Of a stretch of DNA of 64,000 bases, positions 22,678 to 35,150 are shown piece after piece (the first letter of the stretch is position 1; the number at the start of each line of letters is the position of its first letter). The stretch is from Topomyia yanbarensis. Its lineage: Eukaryota; Arthropoda; Insecta; Diptera; Culicidae. A program made the position numbers and the translations under genes. Location of the stretch: the NCBI RefSeq assembly GCF_030247195.1, contig NC_080671.1:470142766-470206765 (forward strand). Direction: 5' to 3'. The notes below the pieces were generated by a model, which saw only the letters and a program-made list of their open reading frames with translations, made no database searches and was not told where the DNA came from.

Positions 22678-23082
22678 AATCATCGGCGGTAAAATTTCTC
22701 TAGACAACGCTATCCCGATTTTCTCCAACATCGTGTTTTTCCTCCTTAACTGCCGTTGCTAGCCCGCTGATCGACAACTGCTGTCTACTCACTACTTTTG
22801 CTAATATCGAAGCTTATCGAAACTTTAACCGATCCTTCAGAGAAGCCGTCCAACTTGACATACATCTCTTTCCAGCCACCCTCGCAAAGTTTCGTCCTTG
22901 GTTTCTTCATTGACTTGTTTCTAAAGTGACCGAACTCAAATGACATTTTATGTGTCCAAACGGTTTGCAGTATATTTTTTTCCTGGAAAATAATAAATTT
23001 TTAAAAGTAATTCAAAACGTTCATGGGGGGGGATGTTTGAACCCCCAAACCACGCCCCCGTGCGCACGGGCCTGCAAGAAAT

Positions 23083-24516
23083 ATATTTGATTTATGATTA
23101 CTCTAAATGTAATATGATGGTCTTTTTCCGGTCCAAACTAAATATTTGAAGTTGTTAAAGATTTGAAAGAACGTGACACGGAGCGACTCTGAACGAAATT
23201 ATCCATCCGCTCGGATAGATTCATGGTCGCGTTTGCCAAGTCCAGGCAAACGAGACTGCTTATTGGGAGCGACTCAAGAAGGACTATCGCGTCGACGTCC
23301 CTACTCACGAAATCGACAAAGTGGTCACCGATGTACGAGGTTTGCTGTTTTATAAACAAAAGAGTAGTATTGGACCAAGCTTAGTAATCATGAATCAAAA
23401 CTCAAATGTATCACACTGAAAATTGTTTATTAAATGTCTCAAAACAGTGATCAAATCCATGAAATCGCTCGATGAAATAGCCATTGAAGGATTCGATCGC
23501 TTAAGAAGGGCATTTAGTCTAAAACTGCTTCAAAAGTTTTCTCACTGTTGAAAGTTTCGAAAATTTATCGGCACTTTGGAAGATGTTTCCTCAATGGGAT
23601 CGTCAGACTCTCGCTTTTTAGTGAACAAAGGAGCGTATGAATTAGTCGTGGTTGTTGGCGTAACCATCTTTAGCATTTGTTTTCAGAGCGTTCCTTGAAC
23701 GAATGTTTTAGTTTTTCCACGCTTAATTTATACACGGAATATGTCGAGAGATCGTGTGTAGTCTCTGCACAGTAGGAAGACTCTTCATGATTCTATCCGT
23801 CTTTTCCATACCGTACCTTGTTTCTGCAAGCAGTAGATGTATGGCCCAATTGTTAACAACGGCGGCAGTTCATGCTCCGCGGCCCAAAAAGGCGAACAGG
23901 TAGTTCAAAAGAACAATGTTTGGAAGAGCAGATTGGTCGAAATCAGGCTGATAAAAAATAACTTGTTTTCTTATACTCCTCGATTTTTTTCTGAACGCTA
24001 TTTCTTGCAATCCAGAATATTCACTGATTGAATTAAGGGGGTTCTTGAAGGAGCCAATCCCATACTTCACCAGATCTTCACAATTAAGGCCCCAGTCGGA
24101 GACTACACCATCAATCTCTACTTCCAAGGCGGGTACGTAGACTTCTTCGAAAAAAGCTTGCTCTTTACCTGTTCAAGGTCGCTCACAGGTAACATACGTT
24201 CCTCTGGTCGGACCATGGCGATTATGGTCAAGGCCAAGTCGTTTTTTTATTCATCTCGTTTATTTGATTGGCACAAATGCGAGAGCTAGGCGGTGTGAAA
24301 TTCATTTTTTTACATTTTGGATACCTTAAAACTAGTAGGTTACAATTTTGCAATATTTTTATAACAATTAGAAAGAATAGTTTTTTATGACAAAAATTCA
24401 GTTATCTTAAAACTATGAATATATAATGCAAATGTGGTTTATTTCCAACATCGGTGTCGCAGCATTTGTATCAGGGATGGGCCGAGTATTGTTTAGTATA
24501 GATCACACGATAGTAA
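23083..24516. other. unrecognised sequence
   Basis: Two short frames look less random than the rest: minus 23138-23359 and plus 23241-23400 ('RLKKDYRVDVPTHEIDKVV'). A minus-strand frame at 23870-24127 is 85 residues. None has a motif I can name. These may be decayed transposon proteins. Confidence 0.3.
23402..23425. repeat. second copy of a 24-bp perfect direct repeat
   Basis: It is identical to 18823-18846 (starts TCAAATGTATCACACTG, ends AAAATTG). Flanks do not match. Too long for a normal target duplication, so probably a piece of a dispersed element. Confidence 0.6.
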
Positions 24517-24810
24517 GATAGTCTCAGCAGCATCGAAGGTTTAAGCAATCTCAGACTTTCCAATAAAACGAGTCCGACAATTCTTAAGATATTAAATACT
24601 GTATCATATCCAAATATCCTGAACTATGAAGTGTCGTTTCTATGGGTTCCGTCTCATTCTGGAATATTCGGCAATGAGCTAGTGGATACCCTAGCGAAAA
24701 TGGGAGCATTGTGGGGAGACTTTTACCATAGAGATCTAGAATCGCAAGATTTTGATCCAATGCATGCTAAAAGACCTTGCTCTCGAATCTTGGCAACAAG
24801 CATAGTCTGA
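24517..24810 (+). pseudogene. RNase H fragment of a non-LTR element (I-like)
   Basis: An open frame of 97 residues begins at the D-S motif 'DSLSSIEG' (a catalytic Asp of RNase H, preceded by a stop where Thr is usual). It continues to 'YEVSFLWVPSHSGIFGNELV' and 'DTLAKMGALWGDFYHRDL', the W-V-P-S-H-x-G-I-x-GNE-x-x-D signature of retroelement RNase H. Upstream RT and the rest of the element are absent. Only the I/LOA-type clades carry this domain after RT, which fits the remnants at 1-940 and 18089-18668. Confidence 0.85.
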
Positions 24811-27800
24811 AAGTCAGTTGGGTATATTTTGTTTTATCTACAGAGTAAACATTTGAATGGCCCGCAGTACCCGTCTAGCACTGTTGTGTGGGGAAGAGAT
24901 GTGCACCGGTATGAAACAAGACAAGCCGGCAATCTGGAATTGTTGAGCGCTAAGAAATCTTGTTTATTTTATAAAGGCTACAATTTCTTCAATACTTTAC
25001 CATAATACGCCAAGTGAACCAATAACCTAAGATAATTTAAGCAGGCCTGCAAGATAATTACTAAGCAGAGGTCTTTGGATTTATAAGAGGTGGGCATACA
25101 TGGAAGGGTAGTATAATTTGTATGGGTGCGAGGTGAGCAATTCCAGATATATAGCTTTAAATTTGGCACCCTTTGCTTTTCGCACACTTTTCAACTTTAT
25201 TCCGGTTCGATATACCCGAGAAACTATCGTAGTTATTCGCGTAAACGAATTTGTTGACATTGGTCAAACAACGGCTAGACAAAAGGGTATTTCCGAAATT
25301 GTAGCCCTCAATAAAACACAGGCTTCGTAACGGCAGATTATAATTTTCCCAGTGATGAAACAAGTTCAAATCGTCATCAAAAATCCAATAAGCGTTCTAT
25401 TACAATGTCGATGAGAATTGTGTTAGAATAGTGAGCAAGTGAAGGCAAAATATTGAACGGAATACCGCCAGACTAAGTAGGATGACAGTATTTCATTTCA
25501 TCTGGATCGATAGTTTTAGAAAATTGAGCATGATGCCATCAGAATCCTGTGCAAATGATATTCACACGCAAAATTCTATCTTGAGAAGAATTAGTAAAGA
25601 CCTCTTAAAAGCTTTTCTTCATAATTCTGCAAAGAATACTACCAAAATCTATCCAGAATTCTTCGGAGCATAGCTTTCGAAATTTGCGAAAGATGAAATG
25701 AACGTCACCCGAATCCTGGGAGGAATTCCATCGGAATTCTAAGCAGAAAAACGTGGAAATACGGATAGAAGTTCTGTCGGAGTGTTGAGAGAGATTTCAT
25801 CGAAAAGCAAAGAAGGATTCTGTCAGAATCCCGAAAAATTCAAATCCTAAGCGAGTACCACAAATCGACTTCGGAATGATTGAACTCGGCCAGTGTTAAA
25901 ACTGCTTGAGGTATTTGATTTTTTTCCTAACCAATAGGTTAGGATATTTTCAACAGCAGTTGGGGTTTCAAAATTCTTTAAACTACCTAATCGAGAAACT
26001 TCTAATTTGGAAGTTTTTTTAATCTTCAATGAAAGATAATATTAGTATATTGAACTATTGCATACCTCGAATCTTCTGAAGAATGACTCCCAAAATACAA
26101 GTTATGACGCAAACATTATAAGCCCGAATACCTCAAACAGTTTTTAGCCACCAATTGCACATGAGAAGGTTGTACTTCAACCAATAAAAATCACCATTCC
26201 GCATTCAATCAACCTAAAGTGGATTACCATCTCTACTTTTTTTTCGCTCCCATATATGTAATTTACAGCCATTCCGAGAATAGCGCACCGGATAGCTGAT
26301 TTGGTGCTGAATAATGCGAACAGCCAATATTCGATCTGAATGATGGTTGGTGTGGTGGTACCCGAGTTATGATAATTTAATTATGCTTGATTAATTTTTT
26401 TTTATTAAATCATTAATGTGAGTACAGCTCGTCTGGCCTGAAGCCAATGGACGTTTCGGTTGGGATACCACCACGCACGGGAATGACGGGAGTGCGTGGG
26501 TGAGTATTTTTAATTTTAATTGAAATTGATACTCTTTGAAGCGCAAAATGAAATCTGGGTGGCAGTGGGGAACGGTAATTTTTACCCTTCGTTAGTGTTT
26601 ATGGCGTTTCAATGATTCAAATGGCATTGAAAGTATCGAATGACTTTTTGCGGTATTTTATCAATTTAAAGGATTTTTTGTTTATTAAAATTTACTACCC
26701 ACGAATGTCAAGAGACGGTTGTTCAAAACTCCGTAGTAAATTCTGGAAGTCCTGAATAGGACTTAAAAGGCCATGACAAACATTTAATATCACCTTCCGC
26801 CGTGAAAAAAAGCATGACATACTACTCAACTATTAACGGCGAGAGCCTCGACTCACTATGTATGACAGTACTACACAATTCCACACACTCAGCTACAAGG
26901 GCTGCCATCCAAAATCAACTCCAACGAAAAACCGCCCCATCGAACCTGGATGCACTTTCCTTCTCATTTTCATTTATGTGTAATTTGGTGAAGGGTAATT
27001 AATTTCCCCTTCAACTGAAGAGCTGTTTTGACTCGCTAGTGCCACTCCTGAAGTCGCTGCTCTGTCTAAGCTCATTAAAACAAATCGGGGAGAAAATTAT
27101 TGCTCTCACCGTTGAAAAAGTATTTCGAATGCACATTTTTTTTCTGGCTGGCATTGCTTCGTTCGTGTAACAGGGAAAAAACGACTTTTAATTGCCGGAG
27201 CTGGCGAAAGAAGGGGATGGTCGAACTGGTTGCACTTTTCGGCGGACTTTCAAGCTGTCCGATTACAGCTCGTCACGGATTGCGATAGCGAGTCAAGAAC
27301 TTTCGAATGCATAAACACTACTGACGGGTTAATTACACGAATGAAAAGTTTTCGGTTTTCACCAAGTGGAATTTTATGGGGTGAAATTAATTCAGAGTGC
27401 GGGAAAGTTTCTGGATCGATAGTTTTGGAATCCGTTTGAGCTTTTTCGTAAACCGAATAGAGATGAAAGATGAATCACGACTTCAAGATAGTTGACTGCG
27501 CATTTTCAAGTAGCTTTTGAAGTGCAAATTTAGTTTTAAGTGTGACTTCAAGAGTGTAATGAAGTGTTATTACTCTAGGTAGCTTTACAGACAAACGGTA
27601 AATAGCAAGCTGGAAATTGGTTTGTATAATAATAACAGCTTAACTTTACTACCTCCTCAATTTACTCGGAAATTTTCCAAAGAATCTCGAATTTCACGTC
27701 TATAACATCCCAGCATACGAGAACCTCCAAAGAAACACATTTAATTAAATTGAGAGCTCCTCTAAACCCGAGCATAACCAAATTACCAGAATAATACAAT

Positions 27801-28980
27801 CATCGCGCCAATCTGCACGAATCCCTACTCAGCTACGAAACCCCTCAACGGCTTAAGAACTCAGCATAGCTGTACGCATCAACACTCGGCAAATTCACCA
27901 CTGCAAAGGGCACTCAAAATCCTCTACCACTTCTCGCAGCGACAACAGCCTACTCGTGTGCGGGAATCTTTCTTCAAAATAGCATGGCAAGCTACCTACG
28001 TAATTTGCAAGCTCCACCACCAGGTGCGAGTTGATTTCAGAGCCTCAAGCCGCCTCTTATCCTTTTTTCATGCGAAAACAAGCAAGGCCATTTCAAGAAC
28101 TATTTATGGTACGGAACGGCTGGAACTTACCCTTGCTAGATTCGTCTTTAAATTATAATTAGCCACTACCTCACAGCACCTTTTTGTGTGTAGGCAGATT
28201 TAATGAGGACTATCGAGGTAGGAGAGTCGAGTGTAGCCGTTGTGTGAAATACCAAAGTTATTTCAAGCCATTAATTCTATGGAAAATAACCCCGGGGCCG
28301 TATTGCTTCTGAAAACTAAACGATTAGATTTATTAGCAAGAGTTTAGCAACCTATCTCGTCAATCTCTCAACCCTTTGATGTAGTAATGTGCCCTTGAGA
28401 CACCGAGCTGCTAATCTCAAAGATGGACAATCTCGTTGAAAGCCTCCGCAAACAGTTCACCCTCGAGGCCATCGGCAGCCCAATCAAAACTGTTGGATCG
28501 GTAAACTTTCACCGCAATAATTAATTCATATCGTTGTCGGTCTTTGGTATTATCTGCAGCAATCTTGTTGGCGATCAACGTTACGGCTGAAGGAAGCAGA
28601 TAATCCTTTAGTAGTAAAATAAACCGTTGCCCCTCCTTCCGAACAATCCGCAATCGCTTTCAACCATTTTCGTCGCTAGACGGGGCAATGAAATCAATTT
28701 GATAATGCTTATAAATCTAAAGTTTTGAGCGGAGTCTTCGAGCCCCCGCGTAGTTCAGGTCAATGGAAAAGCGTGAGCGTTAGGTTTATTCATCGTAGCA
28801 ACCGGCGAAAAGGAAAGGCATTTCTTTTTGTCGGGTGTCATCACAATTTTTGAGTAAAAACAGTGGCGGCTTCATGGGATGATATAGAGGGGGAGGTGCC
28901 TAACAAGGTTTTAGTAGAAAATCCGTTTGTATTTCATTCTTTGAGTTCTTGATTTTTGATTGACACACATATTGTTTAGA
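24811..28980. other. 4-kb stretch with no recognised gene
   Basis: No transposon protein or credible long frame. 26200-28300 is moderately balanced in composition and free of obvious repeats, so it may be ordinary unique host intergenic or intronic DNA. A 78-residue minus-strand frame at 28417-28653 has no known motif. Confidence 0.45.
25480..25860. repeat. degenerate GAATTC/GAATCC-rich repeat
   Basis: Runs of short drifting units (AGAATTCT, GAATCCTG, GGAATTCC, TCGGAATTCT) at 15-30 bp spacing. No clear period. Confidence 0.4.
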
Positions 28981-29302
28981 AGAGAACTTTTTTTGGTTCA
29001 GTGTATTTTCGCCGGTTAGTTGTTTGTGTTGATCGCTCCAGTTATTTTTTAATATTTGCGCCCTTGATGTTGTGAAGTTTTAAAGTGTTTTCTGCAAATT
29101 TTGTTTTTGCGTCGTGAAAAATACAGTGAAAATCGAGATTGTTTACATCACCGAACCTGTATGTAATTACCCACAAAAAAAAATCACGCGCTCACTTCGC
29201 CAGCTGCACGTGGGCAGAGGAAAGTATTTCCCACATCACAACTTGGCGCACAGTGAGACGAAAACGAAAAGCCGGATCTAGGGCGGGTAGAATATCGGTA
29301 TT
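28981..29302 (+). other. 5' UTR of the PHD-type non-LTR element
   Basis: Non-coding DNA directly before the ORF1 start, beginning near TTGGTTCAGTG. An internal Pol II promoter would be expected in it for this kind of element, but I cannot locate the transcription start. Confidence 0.4.
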
Positions 29303-30168
29303 ATGACAAGTGCATGCGATCACTGCGCCAAACCCGTCAAATCGGACGACGACTTTATCGAATGCATGGGATTTTGCAAAAATGTGGTGCATATGCAGTG
29401 CGGGAAACAACTCAACAAGCCGTTCTTAAAAAAAACTTGCCGAAAACCCAAATTTATTTTGGATGTGCAATGAATGTGTCAAGTTTGCTCGCTTTCGCGC
29501 CACCGTTTCCTCGCTTGGATGAGTTATCGCTGCTATCGCTGGGAAAACGGATGACGTCTGTGCTGAGCTAATGGCAGAGTTATCAAAAAATAACCAGCAA
29601 ATTTCGCACCTCGCCAGAAAGGTTTCAACAGCCACTCCAGTCCGGCCAAATTCCGGTACCTCTCGACCACCTCAGAAACGTCGTCACGAGGATGGCCCTG
29701 ATCCGAGCAGTGTTCTTGTCGGCGGTTGTATCTTTCCCGCTTTCATCCTAGCGTTAGCAAGGAGACTGTCGAAAAAATGTGCAAAGGAGGACTAAACTGA
29801 AACGAGGAGATAAAGGTTATTCCGCTTGTTAAAAAAGGCATAGACGTCAGTACTCTGAACTTCATATCTTTCAAAGTTGGAGTTCACCCAAAGTACCGTG
29901 AAGCAGCTCTTAACCCTGACACATGGCCGCAAGGCATATTGTTCAGGGAATTTGAGGATAGCCGTACCCAGAACATTTGGTGGCCACTGACTGATTTTCC
30001 TCCGCCCTCAGAAGCCGCATGTATTCCGCTAATGCAACCCGGCCCATCAACCCTACAGAGGACTCCGCAACGATTGGAAATGTGAAGGAATGCTGATCGC
30101 ATACTGGGACGCACCGCAGTTGGCACTATGGAAGTCCTCGATCCACCCGCCACAGTCGAGCAATAGGG
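29303..30168 (+). pseudogene. non-LTR ORF1 with PHD-type zinc finger
   Basis: It starts ATG at 29303: 'MTSACDHCAKPVKSDDDFIE', then 'CMGFCKNVVHMQCGK' and, in a shifted frame, 'WMCNECVKFARFRA'. The spacing C-x2-C ... C-x3-C ... H-x2-C ... C-x2-C is that of a PHD finger, seen in ORF1 proteins of CR1/L2-like non-LTR elements. After a basic linker ('SRPPQKRRHEDGPDPSS') comes the ORF1 C-terminal domain ('VSTLNFISFKVGVHPKYREA', 'GILFREFEDSRTQNIWWPL'). At least four frameshifts. The frame terminates in a TAG that lies within the left end of an inserted element (30160 on). In life the protein would bind element RNA. Confidence 0.8.
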
Positions 30169-30663
30169 ATCTTTAGCGGTGTGCGGGTTAAGGCATTTTC
30201 TGATGCAGATTGGTGCCGTGAGTTAATATCTCAATCCTTTTTCTATTTTTAGGCCCGAAACTATTGAAAAAAACACTTTTTAGGTTGTTTCCTTTTAGGA
30301 CAATAACATCCAAACCCATGCGACTTTGCACGACTCTCTAGGTTGCCTCATTAGATCTACCATAGTTTGCAGATGAAATGTGGGATGGCAGGCTGCTAGC
30401 GGATTGCAAAAGTATCAGATCAGGCTATGTGGGGTGCTGTCCCGGTTAACAATGAGGCGCACGAGATATTTGCAGATACGTCATTTAGTAGGACAAGTTT
30501 GTTGGCTGAATTTGATTTCGTTTTTTCAAATTTAAAAATCAGAAAAGAATAATTAAGGTTTAAAAATTATATGAGTGTACTCGTAAGGACACCCGCTATG
30601 AAAATCTGCTAGCTATGAAGCTATGAAAAACACAATTTTTTCCAAATTAAAGATCCCTATTGC
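30160..30663. mobile_element. about 500-bp insertion with 16-bp inverted ends
   Basis: GCAATAGGGATCTTTA (30160-30175) and its exact complement (30648-30663) bracket 504 bp of non-coding DNA lying between ORF1 and ORF2 of the surrounding non-LTR element, whose ORF1-type sequence continues beyond it ('INRPGPVCGMGERV'). No clear target duplication is seen, so the exact ends and class are uncertain. Confidence 0.55.
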
Positions 30664-33660
30664 AGCCAGCGATCATCAATCGTCCCGGTCCTGTGTGTGG
30701 GATGGGTGAAAGGGTCTTCCAACGCGCCACAAATGGCAAGTATACATCTGATCCGAAAACTTCAAGCGCTGATGTATTCTTCGCTTCCAGTAATTTGCCT
30801 TTTGCTCTAACATCTTGTGCCCAGATGTCAACCATTTTTCTCGCCGACGATGATCGTCACATTCTGGGGCGCGATGCAGTTGATTCGCTCTCTGTAGAAC
30901 CTGATCCGTCATCCAATAACATCGAGATTTACTATCAGAATGTTGGTGGCTTAAATTTATTAACGGACAGCTATTCACTCGCGACCACGGGCTGCTGTTA
31001 TGACGTCATCGCCTTAACCGAGACGTGGCTCGACAACCGTACTCTGTCTCGCCAGGTGTTTGGTTCAACATTTGATGTCTTCCGCTGTGATCGCAATGGC
31101 CTCAACAGCCACAAGACATCAGGTGGTGGTGTACTCATCGCCGTTCACCATGGTATAAAAGCCCGAGTGATCAACGATGAGCGGTGGGCGAGCTCCGAGC
31201 AAGTGTGGATATCAGTGAAACTTGCCGATCGCAATCTCTTCCTGTGTGTCGTGTATTTTTCACCTGACCGAATTCGTGATTACAGCCTGATCGATGTACA
31301 TCTTTCCTCCGTTTCTTTCATCACCCGTCCCGTCTGATGATATTGTTATACTGGGCGACTTCAACTTACCTGGCTTGACCTGGTGCCAGGCAAGTAATGG
31401 ATTTCTACGATTGGATTTCAAAAAGTCTGCGCTTATTAACAATGCCAGTTGTATCTTGGACAGCTACAGTAGCTTAACTCTTCGGCAAATTAATAGTATC
31501 ATCAACGAGAATAGACGTACATTGGACCTCTGCTTTGTAAGTGACCGGGACTACGCTCCGTACTGAATTTTGAAGATGTCTCAAGCTGTATCGTCTACGA
31601 TTTTAAAAACGCTGACTACGACAGCATCGTTAGCACGCTGTTGGATATAAACTGGGACAAGAATCTTAACGAAGCAGCGATGACGTTTTCTAATATTCTT
31701 AACTACCTAATCGACCGTCATGTGCCAAAACGAACAGTCAGCACAAATCAACACCCTTCCCTGGCAATCAACAGTGCTTAGACGATTAAAAACTGCCAAA
31801 CGAGCCGCAGTTAAAAATTCTCGAAGCATAAGACACTTGCATTACGAAACCACTACTTTCAACTCAACCACGAATACAAACAGCAAAGCAGACGTGCTTT
31901 TATAGATACCAGCGAAACGTCGAACGTCAACTGAAATCCAAGCCCAAGTCCTTTTGGAAATATGTGAACGAGCAGCGAAAAGAATCCGGGTTACCATCTT
32001 GTATGTCATTAAATGCAGTTTTAGGCACCGACACTAACGAAATTTGCCAATTGTTCTCCGACAAATTTTCGAGCGTTTTTTTTCCGACGAGAGCCTTTCC
32101 CCACAACAAGTCGCTGCCGCTTCAAATCTAACTCCTTCTCTAGGACGAACCATCAACCGAATTTGTGTCGATAATGCTGCCATTCTTACAGCAAATTCCA
32201 AGCTGAAAAATTCTAGTTCTCCGGGCCCAGATGGCGTTCCCTCGATTTTTGTCAAAAAGTGCATCAGCGGGCTTCTTGAACCACTTCGGCGAGTCTTTGT
32301 GCTATCACTCAATACTGGAACATTCTCTTCCTGCTGGAAAGTAGTGCACATGTTTCCAGTTCACAAAAAAAGGAAACAAATCGAACATTGACAATTATCG
32401 GGGTATCTCGTGTTTAAGTGCAGTATCAAAACTATTCGAGCTGGTTGTTTTAGTCCCTCTGTTCTTTCACTGCAAACACTACATTGCAGACGGCCAACAC
32501 GGTTTTACGCCTAAACGATCGACACCGACCAACCTGCTCTCGTTCACCGATGCTATTTACATGGATTTATCTGCGGCCTTCGACAATATCAATCATGATA
32601 TCGCAATAGCGAAGCTGGACAAACTCGGTATTCATGGACAACTACTGCGCTGGTTTCGTTCCTACCTCGATGGAAGGCAACTCCAAATCAGCATTAAGGA
32701 CTGTCTACCTACACCATTTTTCGCTACATCCGGCATCCCACAAGGGAGCCATCTCGGCCCAGTGATATTCCTCCTCTACTTTAATGACGTCAACATCAAA
32801 TTACAAGGACCCCGCCTTTCTTTTGCCGACGACATGAAAATGTTTCGACAAATACGGGATAAAACCGATGCCGAGTTTCTTCAGAGTGAACTGGACAGCT
32901 TTAGTACGTGGTGTGATGTAAACAGAATGGTTTTAAACCCGAGCAAATCCTCAATCGTTACGTTCACGCGGAAACGCCATCTGATTCAGTTTAACTACCA
33001 TCTCTTCGACTCGAGTATTCCAAGACACTCTAACGTCAAGGATCTCGGAGTCATCATGGATTCGGCACTAACGTTCAAACCACATACATCATCCATTGTG
33101 GATAAGGCTTCAAGACAGCTTGGGTTCATCTTCCGAATAGCGAAAAAGTTTAAGGACGTATACTGTATAAAATCTCTCTATTGTACGCTGGTTCGCTCAA
33201 CACTGGAATATTGTTCTGCTGTTTGGAACCCTTACTACCAGAACGGTGTCGACAGAATCGAGGCCGTCCAACGCCGGTTCATACGCTTTGCACTCCGACA
33301 TCTTCCTTGGCAAAACAGATTTCAGCTGCCAAGCTACGAAAACCGTTGTCAGTTATTACAGCTCGATACTCGATAAGCATCCGGACGGACTGCTCTCGAG
33401 CCCTGTTCGTCTCAGACTTACTGTCTGCCAGGGTGGATTGCCCTACAATCCTCGGACGCCTCGATCTTCAAGCTCGCGTTAGAGCTCTGCGCAATAACTC
33501 TCTTCTGCGAGTCCCATTTAGGAGAACCAACCAGAGCGCTGTTCCCGGACTCCAGCGTTTGTACAACACCGACGGTACAACAAATAAACAAATGGTCTTC
33601 AGATTGTTTACTTCATTCAGGTTCTCGAATCAACCAAGTCAAAGGGAATATTGCGTATAA
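30664..33660 (+). pseudogene. non-LTR ORF2: endonuclease plus reverse transcriptase
   Basis: End of ORF1 and ORF2 of the PHD-type element. Endonuclease: 'IYYQNVGGLN' (30930), 'DVIALTETWLDNRTLS' with catalytic Glu, 'SGGGVLIAVHHGIKAR', 'VVYFSPDR', and after a frameshift near 31330 'DIVILGDFNLPGLTW'. Linker with 'PKSFWKYVNEQRKESG'-type sequence (31940-31990). RT: 'SSSPGPDGVPSIFVKKC', 'DNYRGISCLSAVSKLFEL' (shifted), 'GFTPKRSTPTNLL', 'IYMDLSAAFDNINHDIAIAK' (32557), 'SGIPQGSHLGPVIFLLYFND', catalytic FADDMKMF (about 32824), thumb to 'ENRCQLLQLDTR', then shifted C-terminus ending near 33660. About five frame breaks make it non-functional, but almost the full length is present. Confidence 0.9.
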
Positions 33661-33718
33661 ACCAATTTCAGAAATAGTGACATTGCTGTCATGATTCCTT
33701 CGGCGAACATCAGATGAA

Positions 33719-34442
33719 TTATGTGCAACTATGAATATCCCATATTCTTAATTTATTTCCGTATTGAAGCAATTTCTTTATTCTCAAATCAGTTTCCGTT
33801 TCCAGTTGCTTATGTCGCATTTTCTCGAATAAACTTCTATTTCCTGGTTTATTGATTGTTTTGATTCTGATCGCTGTACGGTTTAACTCCAGATATGTTC
33901 TTACAAGCCATCTTATGGAAACTTTTCCGCTCGGTCTTACAGCATCTCGCGAAAAATTTCCACATAACCGGCTTACATCAGACCGTGCTGGACATTTTGG
34001 ATCATTCCCCAAATGGTTTCCGGAATATCTGTTACACTTAACCTTCTTTTCATTGATTTGACATATATCTGCCGAATTAGATGCTGGTTTGTTTTGAAGC
34101 TCTTGAACCTGTTACATCAGCGTCAATCATCAATTAATAAATATAAACCATAACATTTGTATCATATCTATATATCTGGGCATATTAACCGACTCATGTG
34201 TACGACGAACCTTCATCATGTCGTCCAAAGGTCTATTGCATTGGAGATACTTGGCACGAAGTTTATTTTCTGCTTCTGTAGCGAACACTAATTGATCCAT
34301 AATCATATGGTCCAATTGATCACCAAAATCACAGTTAACTGCTTGTGATCGTAGACGCACAACAAAATGGTCCAATTTCTCATGAGGGTTTAATTTAATT
34401 TGACGAAATCTAAACCTCTAATAGCGTAGAGACATTTTTGGC
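33719..34442 (-). pseudogene. Ty3/Gypsy gag, C-terminal part
   Basis: Minus strand, continuing the frame of 36274-36530 across the Penelope insertion: 'YFSPKMSLRY', a TAG stop, 'RFRFRQIKLNPHEKLDHF', 'VVRLRSQAVNCDFGDQ', 'KLRAKYLQCNRPLDDMMKV', then the nucleocapsid with two zinc-knuckle remnants ('KCNRYSGNHLGNDPKC' and, with a shift, 'CRLCGNF'). It resembles capsid/nucleocapsid of insect Gypsy elements. Protease and pol are not present below 33719, where the PHD-type non-LTR element ends. Several shifts and a stop: dead. Confidence 0.8.
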
Positions 34443-34453
34443 GAGAAATAATC

Positions 34454-34973
34454 TTTGAACTGGAGTCGACTGTTTCCAATTTTTAGATTAGGTGTATGGC
34501 TTTGCAGTCTAATTTTTAAGCAAAAACAAACTATTTTGTCTTCATCCGACGTTTCGGTCCGTTTGGGACCTTTTTCAAGGATTCTAAAAGTTTATTGATG
34601 TGAAAATTACTGTATAACATTGTCTTATAAATTTTACCGATAATTGTTGTTTTGTGGTCAGATCTGTTGTTGTACAACAATGGATTGTCATATGGTTTTT
34701 CAGCTGTTCAAATAAAAGATAATCACCATATAATTCTTATTTTCGCCAGAACGAATTCTCTCCGTGTACTTACGATCATCTATTCCGATCGTGTAAAGTT
34801 TTATCGGGATCGAAATGCTCGTCTTTTCCTCTGAATTCGGTTCAGTTAATATCTTTCAGCTAACTGCTAACTTTTGTAAATGTCAATTCTTTTTGAGTGT
34901 GTTGTGTTTTGCTACATGATGGTGTGTGTGTGATGATACCCTGTGCGTGATTACCTTAGGTTACTTCTCTCAA

Positions 34974-35051
<78 letters not shown>

Positions 35052-35150
35052 CAGCAAGACTAGTGTTTGTGTGTCTGGTTTGTTTTGGTTCTCTCTTCGT
35101 CTTTCTCGTGTGTATCATGTGTAGTATACCACCATATGCTGTATGTAAAT
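34454..35150. repeat. left inverted arm of the Penelope-like element
   Basis: Complement of 35624-36262, apart from its outer 33 bp. It carries a hammerhead-like motif (34546-34579) and a (CT)n tract at 34979-35049, longer than the (GA)n tract of the other arm. The remaining sequence is nearly identical between arms (for example one change near 34784 against 35964), implying a recent origin from one template. Confidence 0.9.
34546..34579 (-). other. degenerate hammerhead-ribozyme-like motif, left arm
   Basis: On the minus strand: CCTTGAAAAA, then a stem GGTCC-CAAAC-GGACC, then GAAACGTCGG. This matches the layout box 1 (CUGANGA) - stem II - box 2 (GAAA) reported for ribozymes in Penelope-like elements. 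Box 2 is intact but box 1 reads TTGAAAA, with the invariant C and G replaced, so cleavage activity is doubtful. Confidence 0.4.

Larger units (their letters stand above)
21030..23074. mobile_element. hAT-type non-autonomous element with 8-bp TSD
   Basis: Perfect 14-bp terminal inverted repeats, CAGGCCCGTGCGCA at 21030-21043 and its complement at 23061-23074, flanked by the identical 8-bp duplication CAAGAAAT (21022-21029 and 23075-23082). An 8-bp TSD and CAG-initial TIRs are the hallmarks of the hAT superfamily. Just inside each end lies a G-run (plus-strand G-rich at the left, C-rich at the right). No hAT transposase motif is present in about 2 kb, so the copy is non-autonomous. It contains a foldback segment (21222-22262). 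Confidence 0.85.
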
